In this document: positions 1 through 8,731 of the stretch, in pieces | Layout: each line of letters opens with the position of its first letter | How positions within the stretch are numbered: position 1 is the stretch's first letter | From: Candidatus Poribacteria bacterium | Lineage (GTDB): Bacteria > Poribacteria > WGA-4E > WGA-3G | Assembly: GCA_022821065.1 (NCBI GenBank) | Contig: JAJEEK010000010.1 | Span: forward strand, 1-64,000 | Direction of reading: 5' to 3' | Length of the DNA: 64,000 bases | Translations under genes and position numbers: made by a program | The notes under the pieces: model-generated | Told to the model about the DNA's origin: nothing | What the model saw: the letters and a program-made list of their open reading frames with translations, nothing else | The model's database searches: none

Positions 1-1
1 A

Positions 2-163
2 TCCGAACAGGATCTTGAACCGTATCTCGGTTCGCATCTGTATGTATCAGAGGTGTTAAACCGACAACGCGGTTTATCTCTGGATATGATTCGGAAGTTG
101 CACATGGAGCTCGGAATTCCAGCAGACATTTTGGTTCAGCCTTATATCCTACAAGCGACTTGA
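2..163 (+). CDS. C-terminal end of a HigA/XRE-type antitoxin or regulator (partial)
   Basis: The open frame enters from the left edge and ends at TGA 161-163, giving 53 residues. The visible part, LGSHLYVSEVLNRQRGLS followed by LDMIRKLHMELGIPADILVQ, matches the second half of the helix-turn-helix of HigA-like antitoxins, where the VSEVLN-x-RGLS stretch forms the recognition helix and the IPAD-x-L stretch closes the domain. Members bind their own promoter and neutralise a HigB mRNA interferase normally encoded just upstream, which here would lie outside the window. Family assignment is by motif recognition only. A stand-alone XRE regulator is the alternative. Confidence 0.7.
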   Translation, partial: SEQDLEPYLGSHLYVSEVLNRQRGLSLDMIRKLHMELGIPADILVQPYILQAT

Positions 164-197
164 TAGCACGTAAAGGGTTTTCATCGAAATTATTTTT

Positions 198-345
198 CGA
201 TATCTCCATTTATAGTAAAATTTAGAATTAATAGGACACTCCACACCGATTCGGTTAGGAAACCGTGAAGAAACACCGTTTTTGCTGGGGGTTTTTGCTT
301 GGGTGTTTCTGCGGATTTCTTCAGAAAAAACCCTACCGGGGGAGG
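198..345. repeat. Dispersed intergenic repeat, copy A (GTTAGG / GTTTTTGCTGGGG type)
   Basis: The 258-bp gap before the first full gene holds a repeat rather than coding sequence. Its core at 278-310 (GTTTTTGCTGGGG, then GGGTGTTTCT) recurs almost exactly at 41156-41187. The flanks also correspond: TTCGGTTAGGA at 250-260 here has an inverted TCCTAACCGCACC counterpart in the other copy, and TATAGTA motifs lie near the outer edges of both. This suggests a small palindromic mobile or REP-like element. The gene start at 422 lies downstream of it. Confidence 0.6.
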
Positions 346-421
346 AAAGTGTCTCTTTATTTTTTCGTTTCATTATAGTAGCAATTTACCATCAAAATTG
401 GTATATATTACGAGGGAAATT

Positions 422-3400
422 ATGAAATTATTACGATATACACTATTCCTATCCACGATTTTGGCACTCGCAGCATTACCGGCAAGTGCACAAGTGGATT
501 GGAAAGCACTTGATGTCGGCAACCTATCATCTGCCATCTTCAATACTGCAGTCGTTGGGTATCCGAGCAATCCAACAGCGAACCCCTCAGGTTGGTGGCC
601 CGCCGGAACAAACGATTCCTACATCTTTGAAGGCGACATCTGGATCGGTGCTAAAAAGGGCGGTGAGGTCGCTGTTTCAGAGTCGGATGGTAGACAGAGT
701 GAAATTTGGCCCACTGACGATATACCGGAGGTCATCTCAAACAAACCCGGAACGACATCAAAAGGGACGCCGACAAGCCAAACCATCATGTTCAAATGCT
801 CTGACATGAACCCGGATGCCAACAAAGGCACGATTCTCGGATTAGAACTTGATGTCAACGGGTTCCAATGGAGTTATGCACCGCTCTATGACTTCTTTAT
901 CCTTGAGTACAACGTCAAAAATGTCGGTAGCGACATACTTGAAGATGTGTTTATGGCGTTTCGGTACGATGTGGATGTCTCCAGTAATGAAACAGGCACG
1001 GCCAGTTACTCCGCTGATGACTTCGTTGCACTGGATCAGACACCGGACGCGCTGAATCCCGTGGATCATCCGAACCGTTATCTCTCTTACGGCTTCTCCA
1101 ACGCTTCCGCCCCCGGCTATATCGGTTTACGGGTATTAGATGCATATATAGGTGATGATTCAGCGGATCCTGTCGCAAAAATCCCCTTTGCAGCCCATAA
1201 ACGGATTACAATATCCACAGATCCCTCAACCGACGCGGAGATATACGCGTTAATAAGTACCCCCGGTGTTGAGCCGCTCCCGGCAAATTATGATGACCAA
1301 CGCTTTGTCCAGTCTTATGGGCCCATTGAATCACTTGCCCCGGGTGAGTCGTTTAACATCATCATTGCCGTAGCGATCGGTGAAGGACTTGCCGGTTTGC
1401 AAGCGTCTGCCGACTGGGCACAGAAGTTATATGACGATGACTATGTCGCACCTGCACCGCCACCCTCACCACTGGTTACCGCTTATCCCGCTGATGGACA
1501 GGTGACGCTCGTCTGGGAGAGCGAGGGACGTTGGGTCAATGATGGGGTCAGCAAGGATATCGAAGAATATGTTGACGTAACCGATCCCGAGAAAATATTT
1601 GAGGGGTATCGGGTCTATAGGCGCGATGTCTCTTATGACGAAACCACCGGCAACCCTGTCGAAGATTGGACGATGTTGATGGAGTTCGACCAACCGAGCG
1701 CGACCGGTAATTTCTTTACGGTGTCACACGTCGGTAAGCAGTCAGATGCGGTTATTGAAAACATGGGCGACGAACCGTTTTTTGCTGATTTCTTTAAGAA
1801 CGCGGTCTACATGATCAAATTCGACTCCAGCACCAGTTTTGAAGTCGTCAACACAACGCTCTGGGAAGTCATGCCTTACAACGCAGCGTTTCCTGATGAT
1901 GGGGGTGGATACGCCGTCGTTGATCCCGACACCTTTGCGGCATACCCTGATGGTACATACCGCTCCGGGACCCTCATCTATTTCGGGGGTCTCTACGTTC
2001 AGATTACCGACGGTCCCTCAGGCCCCCCTATTGCTGGCGACATCTTTCGTATCGTTTCCACGCCTTCGCAGGCTCTCGGTGAAGACGCAGGCATCAAGAA
2101 TTTCTATACGGACTCAGAGTTGACCAACGGACTCGAATACACATACGCTGTTACCTCTTACGATACGGGCAACCCCAAAACGGGGTTGATCGCTATGGAA
2201 AGTAGCCAGATTGAGACGATGCTCCGCGTTGTACCGCGTGCCCAACCTGCTGGATACCGAGAACCGGCTGCTGATATAGAACAACACGGACAAGGCGTTG
2301 TTACCGTCGAACCGATGGTCCTTGCGCCCAACAAAGTCACTGGACACGAATATAAAATCGTCTGGACCGGCGCGAAACAGACAGATCCCGGGGCATATAT
2401 TACTGGGCCCGGTTATCAACCGCCTGCTTATGAGATTATCAACACAACGACAAACGAAACTGTCGTTGAGAGGCAACCCTTTGACTGGTATGATCCGCTC
2501 CATCAAGAAGCCGTTGAAGTGCTTTCACCGATGTTCGACGGTATTGTCTTGAAAATAACAGGTGTTGACGTGTCCTACGGAAGCCCAACCGAAAACCCGA
2601 TTAACGATGTTAAATTGACAGCAGGCACAGTGACAGGGTGGGAGGTGAACATTCAATCCCCAGGTGTGGGTGAGAACACCTGGCCGAACATCTTTTGGCT
2701 AACGTACTATCGTCCCCACACCTACTCGATTACGTTTGTTGACGATACACACGTCAAGGTGGTGGACGAAGACACCAGCGAAGAAATTAAATTCAATCCG
2801 GAACGTGCCGATGGCTACGCCATTCTCACAGGCACTGGCTGGCGTGATGAATACGTTCCATCCGAGACACCCGGCTTCTTCCGAATTTTCATCCGGGGTG
2901 GATACGTCTACATCAAAGACCCTAACGGAGAAATTTCGGCAGGCGATGTCTTCACCGTTGAAATGGGCGGTGTCAGCGCGCCGCAAGATGGTGACGAATT
3001 CCTTTTGATGACAAAAGGTGAGACCGCCGATGCTGAGAATATTGAGGCTGACTTGGGCAAAATCCGCGTCGTTCCGAACCCCTATTTCGTTACGAATAGA
3101 GCGGTAACATCGGAGGGAACCGACAAGATATTCTTCACACATCTGCCACCACGGTGTACCATCCGAATCTACACGTTAGCCGGTGAATTAGTCCGTACGA
3201 TTGAGCACATCAGCACCGAACCTTACAGTCCGGATGACGGATCTTCGCAAGGCGACAAGGGTGGGACAGCGTCTTTTGAACTCCTTAATCGCTATAACCA
3301 AGCACTCGCGAGCGGGGTCTACATCTTCCATGTTGAAGCCCCAGACGAAAGCGATGCTGTCGTCGGCAACAAAATCGGCAGATTCGCCATCATCCGATAA
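422..3400 (+). CDS. Large secreted protein with FlgD-like / type IX-style C-terminal sorting domain
   Basis: The 992-residue product starts at ATG 422, chosen over an earlier in-frame codon because a typical signal peptide (MKLLRYTLFLSTILALAALPASA) begins exactly there, after GAGGG. The middle is a long beta-rich region with a fibronectin-III-like stretch (AYPADGQVTLVWES ... FEGYRVYRRD, roughly residues 365-425). The end (GKIRVVPNPYF ... CTIRIYTLAGELVRTIEH ... ASGVYIFHVEA ... KIGRFAIIR) is the FlgD-like fold used as a cell-surface sorting tail in Bacteroidetes-type secretion and seen widely in Poribacteria-like genomes. A PorV/PorQ-family barrel gene follows after 12 bp, so the pair is probably one transcript. 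No enzymatic motif was recognised; an extracellular structural or binding role is an inference. Confidence 0.8.
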   Translation: MKLLRYTLFLSTILALAALPASAQVDWKALDVGNLSSAIFNTAVVGYPSNPTANPSGWWPAGTNDSYIFEGDIWIGAKKGGEVAVSESDGRQSEIWPTDDIPEVISNKPGTTSKGTPTSQTIMFKCSDMNPDANKGTILGLELDVNGFQWSYAPLYDFFILEYNVKNVGSDILEDVFMAFRYDVDVSSNETGTASYSADDFVALDQTPDALNPVDHPNRYLSYGFSNASAPGYIGLRVLDAYIGDDSADPVAKIPFAAHKRITISTDPSTDAEIYALISTPGVEPLPANYDDQRFVQSYGPIESLAPGESFNIIIAVAIGEGLAGLQASADWAQKLYDDDYVAPAPPPSPLVTAYPADGQVTLVWESEGRWVNDGVSKDIEEYVDVTDPEKIFEGYRVYRRDVSYDETTGNPVEDWTMLMEFDQPSATGNFFTVSHVGKQSDAVIENMGDEPFFADFFKNAVYMIKFDSSTSFEVVNTTLWEVMPYNAAFPDDGGGYAVVDPDTFAAYPDGTYRSGTLIYFGGLYVQITDGPSGPPIAGDIFRIVSTPSQALGEDAGIKNFYTDSELTNGLEYTYAVTSYDTGNPKTGLIAMESSQIETMLRVVPRAQPAGYREPAADIEQHGQGVVTVEPMVLAPNKVTGHEYKIVWTGAKQTDPGAYITGPGYQPPAYEIINTTTNETVVERQPFDWYDPLHQEAVEVLSPMFDGIVLKITGVDVSYGSPTENPINDVKLTAGTVTGWEVNIQSPGVGENTWPNIFWLTYYRPHTYSITFVDDTHVKVVDEDTSEEIKFNPERADGYAILTGTGWRDEYVPSETPGFFRIFIRGGYVYIKDPNGEISAGDVFTVEMGGVSAPQDGDEFLLMTKGETADAENIEADLGKIRVVPNPYFVTNRAVTSEGTDKIFFTHLPPRCTIRIYTLAGELVRTIEHISTEPYSPDDGSSQGDKGGTASFELLNRYNQALASGVYIFHVEAPDESDAVVGNKIGRFAIIR

Positions 3401-3412
3401 CAGGAGAACCCT

Positions 3413-4477
3413 ATGCGATATATAACTTACATTCTTTTATCTGCACTCATAGCATTGTGGGCTGTCCCCAGTCATGCCACAACCAACGTCGGCACAGCAG
3501 GCGCGCAGTTTCTGAAGATCGGTCCCGGGGCGCGGGTAGATAGCCTCGGCGGCGCGTTCGGTGCACTCGCCGACGATGTCACCAGTATCTACTGGAACCC
3601 AGCAGGCATCAGCCAACTCGAAAAAACCAGCTTTTCGGATACGCATACAATCTGGCTTGCCGATACCCGTTACAACTACCTCGCATTTGCCGTACCGATA
3701 GAGAACGTCGGCACTTTGGGCGCGAGCGTCACATTCCTCAATGTCCCAGATACCGAGATTACGACACTCGCCAAACCGGACGGCACCGGACTCTGGTACG
3801 CCGCTTATGATACGGCGGTCTCAGTGGCGTATGCCAGACAACTCTACGAACAGGAATCCGGCGTGAAACTTTCTGTTGGTATCAATGCCAAATACATCCA
3901 CCAACAGATCCATCGCGAAAGTGCCAGAGGCATCGCGATTGATGTCGGGACACTCTACCACACGGGTTGGCGGAGTCTACGTATCGGAATGTCTTTCTCA
4001 AATTTCGGGCCGGAGATGCGCTTCAGCGGTCCCGATCTGGAGAGCGGCACCGAAGAAGCTGGTGATACACGAACAGCGGAGTACCGTCCGTTCCCTGACA
4101 CAACGAACCCAACGCGGACCGCAGTGTTAGAAACCATCGAATTCCCGTTACCGTCTAACTTCCGACTCGGTATCGCTTACGATGTCATTGATATTGGAGA
4201 GAACCTACTCACGCTCGCGCTCGATGCGAACCATCCGAACGACAATAGCGAACGTCTGAACATCGGTATGGAGTACTGGTATAGAAAAATGGCGGCGATT
4301 CGCGCTGGCTACAAATTCCGATTGGGTGAAGATCGTGCCGACGATGAAGAGGGGTTAACGCTCGGCTTGGGGATCCACCTGACACTCGGCAAAAGGTTAC
4401 TCTCACTCGATTACGCTTTCGCCGATTTCGGACACCTACAACAGGCACACCGCGTCAGTTTAGGTTTACAGTTTTAA
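3413..4477 (+). CDS. PorV/PorQ-family outer-membrane protein
   Basis: A 354-residue protein with a signal peptide (MRYITYILLSALIALWAVPSHA). The hallmark N-terminal stretch of the PorV/PorQ (UPF0164-like) family follows: GTAGAQFLKIGPGARVDSLG, then GAFGALADDVTSIYWNPAGI. The rest alternates polar and hydrophobic residues as in a beta-barrel and ends in phenylalanine (SLGLQF), as many outer-membrane barrels do. In Bacteroidetes, PorV shuttles type IX cargo to the attachment complex. Its position 12 bp after a gene with a sorting-type C-terminus suggests the same job here, which is inference. ATG 3413 follows an AGGAG. Confidence 0.82.
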   Translation: MRYITYILLSALIALWAVPSHATTNVGTAGAQFLKIGPGARVDSLGGAFGALADDVTSIYWNPAGISQLEKTSFSDTHTIWLADTRYNYLAFAVPIENVGTLGASVTFLNVPDTEITTLAKPDGTGLWYAAYDTAVSVAYARQLYEQESGVKLSVGINAKYIHQQIHRESARGIAIDVGTLYHTGWRSLRIGMSFSNFGPEMRFSGPDLESGTEEAGDTRTAEYRPFPDTTNPTRTAVLETIEFPLPSNFRLGIAYDVIDIGENLLTLALDANHPNDNSERLNIGMEYWYRKMAAIRAGYKFRLGEDRADDEEGLTLGLGIHLTLGKRLLSLDYAFADFGHLQQAHRVSLGLQF

Positions 4478-4488
4478 AGGCGACAAAT

Positions 4489-5892
4489 ATGACAGACCAA
4501 CCAAACATCGTCTATCTCCTTGCAGATCAGATTCGTGCGTGTTCACTCGCTGTATACGGCGACACACAGATCGAAACACCGAACATAGATCGGCTTGCAC
4601 AAGAAGGCACTGTCTTCTCAAATGCAATCGCCACCGCCCCCGTTTGTACGCCTTACCGTTCCATGCTACTCACCGGACGACACCCGCAGACGACAGGACA
4701 CCTCATCAACTTCGTCAAAACCCGACACGACGAAATCGGACTCGGCGATGTTTTCAGTCGAAAAGGCTATCGGACGGCATGGGTCGGTAAATGGCATCTC
4801 CATACCGGTTCATTCCCCGAAATCGGCGGACGTGACTATGTCCCTGAAGGACGTGACCGTCTCGGATTTCAACACTGGCGCGGCTATAATTTTCACACCG
4901 ACTATTTCAACGGCACTGTGAACCTCGACACAGACTGGCGGAACGAAAGATGGGAAGGTTACGAAACCGATGCACTCAACCGATACGCTTTCCAATTCAT
5001 GGACGACATGGATAACGATACGCCGTTCTGTCTGTTTATCTCACCACATCAAGCACACGCTACACCTTATGCGTATGCCCCAGAGGAATACTATGATCGG
5101 CTGCCCACTGAACTCCAACTCCCAAAAAACGTGCCGGATGCGGTTCGCGAACAGTCGTTGAATATCTACCGACACTATCTTGCTATGGTGCTAACGGTGG
5201 ACGATATGCTCGGTGAATTAATGACGTATCTCGAAAGGACAGGACGCGTTGAGAACACGCTGCTTGTCTTCGGATCCGATCACGGCACACAAGGCGGTGC
5301 ACAAGGTATCAATTTCTGGGCGAAGCGAGAACCTTATGAAGAATCCATCAAAGTGCCACTCATTCTGCGGTTGCCTGGTGTTTTTGAGGACAACCGCACC
5401 TGCGACACGCTCACAGCACCCGTAGACCTGTTCCCATCGCTCTGTGGGTTATGCGGCATCCAGCCACCCCGGACCGTCGAAGGTTATGACTTATCCGCCT
5501 CTTGGCGCGGTGAAACCGACGCTTTTCAGCAAGATGCCATCCTGACGATGAACTTCGGATCCACCTACGACTATCTCGTGGACGGCAACGAATGGCGCGG
5601 GGTCCGCACAAAAACGCACAGTTACGCACGCTGGCTCGACGGCAAACGGATGCTATACGATATAGAAACAGACCCACTCCAGATGAACAATCTCATTGAC
5701 ACACCCGAAGCAAAACCGTTGGCAGACGAGATGAAGAACACCCTCACACACCTGATGGACGCTCGTAACGACAAACTCAAACCCGCCACCAGTTATACAG
5801 ATTGGTATGACGCCCAACGCCGTATCGTTCGTAATGCCCACGGACCCCTCGGCGATCCAGAAGACGAACCCGACTGGTCGCTCCTAAATTAA
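4489..5892 (+). CDS. Sulfatase (arylsulfatase-family hydrolase)
   Basis: A 467-residue type I sulfatase without a signal peptide. The N-terminus carries the metal-binding D13-Q14. The formylglycine signature is C53-T-P-Y-R57 followed by SMLLTGR, so the active-site residue would be cysteine, matured by a formylglycine-generating enzyme. The second signature GYRTAWVGKWHLH follows at about residue 88, and the late metal pair is D264-H265 in GSDHG. It hydrolyses sulfate esters, probably of carbohydrates or small molecules; the substrate cannot be read from sequence. It lies 11 bp after the PorV-like gene and before an esterase-like gene on the same strand. The protein appears cytoplasmic, which is unusual for polysaccharide sulfatases. 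Confidence 0.93.
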   Translation: MTDQPNIVYLLADQIRACSLAVYGDTQIETPNIDRLAQEGTVFSNAIATAPVCTPYRSMLLTGRHPQTTGHLINFVKTRHDEIGLGDVFSRKGYRTAWVGKWHLHTGSFPEIGGRDYVPEGRDRLGFQHWRGYNFHTDYFNGTVNLDTDWRNERWEGYETDALNRYAFQFMDDMDNDTPFCLFISPHQAHATPYAYAPEEYYDRLPTELQLPKNVPDAVREQSLNIYRHYLAMVLTVDDMLGELMTYLERTGRVENTLLVFGSDHGTQGGAQGINFWAKREPYEESIKVPLILRLPGVFEDNRTCDTLTAPVDLFPSLCGLCGIQPPRTVEGYDLSASWRGETDAFQQDAILTMNFGSTYDYLVDGNEWRGVRTKTHSYARWLDGKRMLYDIETDPLQMNNLIDTPEAKPLADEMKNTLTHLMDARNDKLKPATSYTDWYDAQRRIVRNAHGPLGDPEDEPDWSLLN

Positions 5893-5934
5893 ATTCGCCT
5901 TACAATGTTCGTATTCTAAAATGGAGGAACTGTA

Positions 5935-6969
5935 ATGTATAACGCTGATACACATTTTAAGAATTTATATGACACCGTTCCGCGTCAATATGAATTTCAG
6001 GCAACTACACGAGAAGGACTGTTCGCATGGCAAGCCAATTTCCGTCCGAAACTGCGGGAAATTCTCGGTTTGGATAATATGGAATCCGATTTGGCAGGCT
6101 ACATCCCGAAAGCCGAGCAGCTGGAAGTCTTGGATATGGATGACCACTTCCGCGAAAGTTGGTATCTGTGGGTAGAGCCGACGGTGCCATTACCGTTCTA
6201 TCTACTCCGTCCGAAAACAATCGAAGGTAGACTTCCGTTGATTCTCACACCGCACGGACATAACCATCCGCATATCTACGCTGGTATTGCTAATACAGAG
6301 GCAGACGAAAAGCACATGCTGGAAGGTGAGCGCGACATCGCGCGGCAGGCAGTTGTGGAAGAGGGTTATATCGCCATTGCACCAACGACGCGTGCTTTCG
6401 GTGAAACACGTACGGATGCGGATAAAGAAGCGAATAATACGCACTCCTGTCGGCACCAGTTGGTCCACAGCATACTTGTTGGTCGTACGCCGATCGGTGA
6501 GCGGGTGTGGGACATGTCGCGCCTGATTGATTGGGCGACAGCGAACCTACCGGTAGATGCCGAACGGATCGCGATTACCGGCAACTCTGGCGGCGGGACT
6601 GTCTCGCTTTTTGCCGCTGCCTGTGAAACTCGGATCGCGGTTGCGGTACCGAGTTGCTACTTCTGTACATTTGAAGGGAGCATCGGCATGATCCGGCACT
6701 GCGAATGTAACTACGTGCCGTGGGTGATGCGACTCGGAGAGATGTACGATGTCGCAGGCTTAATCGCGCCGCGTCCGTTCTGTGCGGTTGCCGGACGAGA
6801 TGACGGAATCTTTCCGATAGACCACGTTGAATTCGCTTATGAACGGTTAAAGGAAATTTATACAGTGGCAGGTGTACCCGATAGATGTGAACTCTTTATC
6901 GGTGACGGCGGACACCGCTACTACAAAGCAGGAGCGTGGCCCTTTGTGCGACGGTATTTTTCGGAATAA
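5935..6969 (+). CDS. Alpha/beta hydrolase, acetyl-xylan-esterase/dienelactone-hydrolase-like
   Basis: A 344-residue alpha/beta hydrolase. The nucleophile elbow is G-N-S218-G-G-G, the likely acid lies in GRDDGIFP, and the His in GDGGHRYY near the C-terminus completes the triad. The LILTPHGHNHPH strand-loop (about residues 101-112) would form the oxyanion hole. The overall plan fits the Abhydrolase_7/acetyl-esterase group. The start at 5935 is set by GGAGG nine bases upstream. It follows the sulfatase by 42 bp on the same strand, so a joint role in removing substituents from a carbohydrate-like substrate is plausible but unproven. There is no signal peptide. Confidence 0.82.
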   Translation: MYNADTHFKNLYDTVPRQYEFQATTREGLFAWQANFRPKLREILGLDNMESDLAGYIPKAEQLEVLDMDDHFRESWYLWVEPTVPLPFYLLRPKTIEGRLPLILTPHGHNHPHIYAGIANTEADEKHMLEGERDIARQAVVEEGYIAIAPTTRAFGETRTDADKEANNTHSCRHQLVHSILVGRTPIGERVWDMSRLIDWATANLPVDAERIAITGNSGGGTVSLFAAACETRIAVAVPSCYFCTFEGSIGMIRHCECNYVPWVMRLGEMYDVAGLIAPRPFCAVAGRDDGIFPIDHVEFAYERLKEIYTVAGVPDRCELFIGDGGHRYYKAGAWPFVRRYFSE

Positions 6970-6982
6970 ATGTGCGTTATCG

Positions 6983-8428
6983 CTATCCTTTTTTAATAGC
7001 CCATAATGTTTTCAAAATGATCTTGATATCCAAGCCAAGCGACCAGTTTTCGATATAATACCGGTCATAAGAAATTCGTTCTTCGAGAGAGGTATTACCT
7101 CGCAAACCGTTGACTTGTGCCCAGCCGGTCATACCGGATTTGACGCGCTGCCGTGCCAGATAGTGCGGGATTGACTCACTAAACGTGTCAATCAAACCGG
7201 ACATCTCCGGACGGGGTCCAACGAGACTCATATCGCCTTTAAGCACATTGAAAAATTGGGGCAATTCGTCTAAACTCCAGCGTCTGAGAAACTTTCCGAG
7301 CGAGGTTTGTCGTGGGTCATCGGTTTTTGCCCAGACATGCCCGACTTTTTTTTCCGCATCAGCACGCATGGAGCGGAATTTGTAGATATCGAACGGCTTT
7401 CCGGCTCTGCCGACGCGTTCTTGCCGGAAAATCGCTTTGCCGGGTGATGTTAGACGTATAATAACCGCGATTGTGAGCATCAGTGGACTTAGCACAATCA
7501 ACGCAAACAGGCTGAAAAGGATGTCAATGAGTCGCTTGGCGATACCGTGTGCTCCCTGCATCGGTGTCTCTCGCAATTGCAACACCGGTATACCGTCGAA
7601 AAAGGTGATAGCTGTCCCGCCTTTAATAAATTCGGAGAGTTCAGGAAGTAGGTTGATTTGGACGGGGACACCTTCGCACGCATGGAGGATTTGCAGGATC
7701 GTTTCATTCGACACCGTCGGTGATGAGATGAAGAGCGTGTCAAGTCGATAGTTTCGCACGATTTCAAGTATGCCTTCATAAGCCCCTTCCACCTTTCCAC
7801 GCTTCCTCTCTTCCACTGTTGCGATGCGCCATAAGTCTCTCCTGCCGTCCCTCCGCTCTTCCATCCTTCCATCTATTATGCCTACGAACGCGTATCCGCT
7901 ATTCGGTTTCGCTTTTAATGTATCAATAAACTGTTCGGCGCGGGCATCATAACCGATGAGTGCGATCCGACTCACACCGACCCCTTGCGCGTGAATCGCT
8001 TGACGGAAACGGTGAAGCACGAGTCTTCCCAAAAACAACCAGACGAGGCTGAATCCGGAGGCGAGCAGCATGACCCAGCGAGAGTAAGCATCGTGGTGAT
8101 AGATAAAAAAAAGGGCAGCTAACGTGGCAATGAGCGCGATACCAGAGGCTTTGCAGAGCGTCCAAAATGCCGAAAGAGTGGCATTGCTTTCCGGTCGATA
8201 AAGTTTCAATGCCTTCAGTGTCATCAACCAAATAATCGCCATCAGCGGGATGAGTCGGAAATAGTCGTCAAGCGGCGGGGTGCCCCCTTTATGTAACGCG
8301 AGTGCTTCAGGGGTCCAACCCGATTCAAACCGAACCCAATACGCGACAACAATTGCAGTGGCGACGAAACAGAGGTCAAATAAGACTGTGAGCGCGATGA
8401 GCAAGTGGTCGAGCGTTTTCTTGTTCAT
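6983..8428 (-). CDS. Undecaprenyl-phosphate sugar phosphotransferase (WbaP/WcaJ type)
   Basis: A 481-residue polyprenyl-glycosylphosphotransferase that starts exopolysaccharide or O-antigen synthesis by placing a sugar-1-phosphate on undecaprenyl phosphate at the inner membrane. It has four to five N-terminal membrane helices (about residues 10-140), a CoA-binding-like regulatory domain (about 150-270), another helix (about 290-310) and the catalytic domain with FRQERVGRAGKPFDIYKFRS, SLDELPQFFNVLKGDMSLVG and the PRPE motif. Residues 188-216 are a charged, low-complexity run (MEERRDGRR ... EERKRGKVEGA) unlike the rest and probably inserted. The gene converges with the hydrolase at 6969 with only 13 bp between stop codons. 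Confidence 0.93.
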   Translation of the reverse strand: MNKKTLDHLLIALTVLFDLCFVATAIVVAYWVRFESGWTPEALALHKGGTPPLDDYFRLIPLMAIIWLMTLKALKLYRPESNATLSAFWTLCKASGIALIATLAALFFIYHHDAYSRWVMLLASGFSLVWLFLGRLVLHRFRQAIHAQGVGVSRIALIGYDARAEQFIDTLKAKPNSGYAFVGIIDGRMEERRDGRRDLWRIATVEERKRGKVEGAYEGILEIVRNYRLDTLFISSPTVSNETILQILHACEGVPVQINLLPELSEFIKGGTAITFFDGIPVLQLRETPMQGAHGIAKRLIDILFSLFALIVLSPLMLTIAVIIRLTSPGKAIFRQERVGRAGKPFDIYKFRSMRADAEKKVGHVWAKTDDPRQTSLGKFLRRWSLDELPQFFNVLKGDMSLVGPRPEMSGLIDTFSESIPHYLARQRVKSGMTGWAQVNGLRGNTSLEERISYDRYYIENWSLGLDIKIILKTLWAIKKG

Positions 8429-8731
8429 TTCAGGTTAAATGGAACTTGCAAACTCGGACTGAGGGATGCGTTCAGTTGCCTTTCGTAGTATTTTTTAAGC
8501 GGAGCTTGCAATTCTGCCAGTCTGATACGGCACTAACAATGGACTGATAGATACATTAAGTATAGCAGCTTTGCAGAATGCTTTCAAATTAAAATCGGGC
8601 GCGATTTGAAGATCGGCGGATACGAATGGTTGCTGATAAATTCCGCACAATGTGTTATGCTATCATTACAAATTTTTGCAACGTAAATTGCGGGAACCTG
8701 CAAGTTATGCCGAAATCGGAGGAGGCACACA
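8429..8731. other. Intergenic region between divergent genes
   Basis: 303 bp separate the sugar transferase (minus) and the Gfo/Idh gene (plus). An extended -10-like TGTTATGCT lies at 8653-8661, but the best -35 match, TTGCTG at 8630, is 20 bp away, so the promoter is weakly supported. GGAGGAGG at 8719-8726 is the strong ribosome-binding site of the 8732 gene. No RNA gene or ORF was recognised. Confidence 0.35.

Noticed and set aside
299..421. Upstream extension of the 992-residue secreted protein to an earlier in-frame start
   Set aside because: The added 41 residues come from a repeat element and would bury the clear signal peptide at residue 42.
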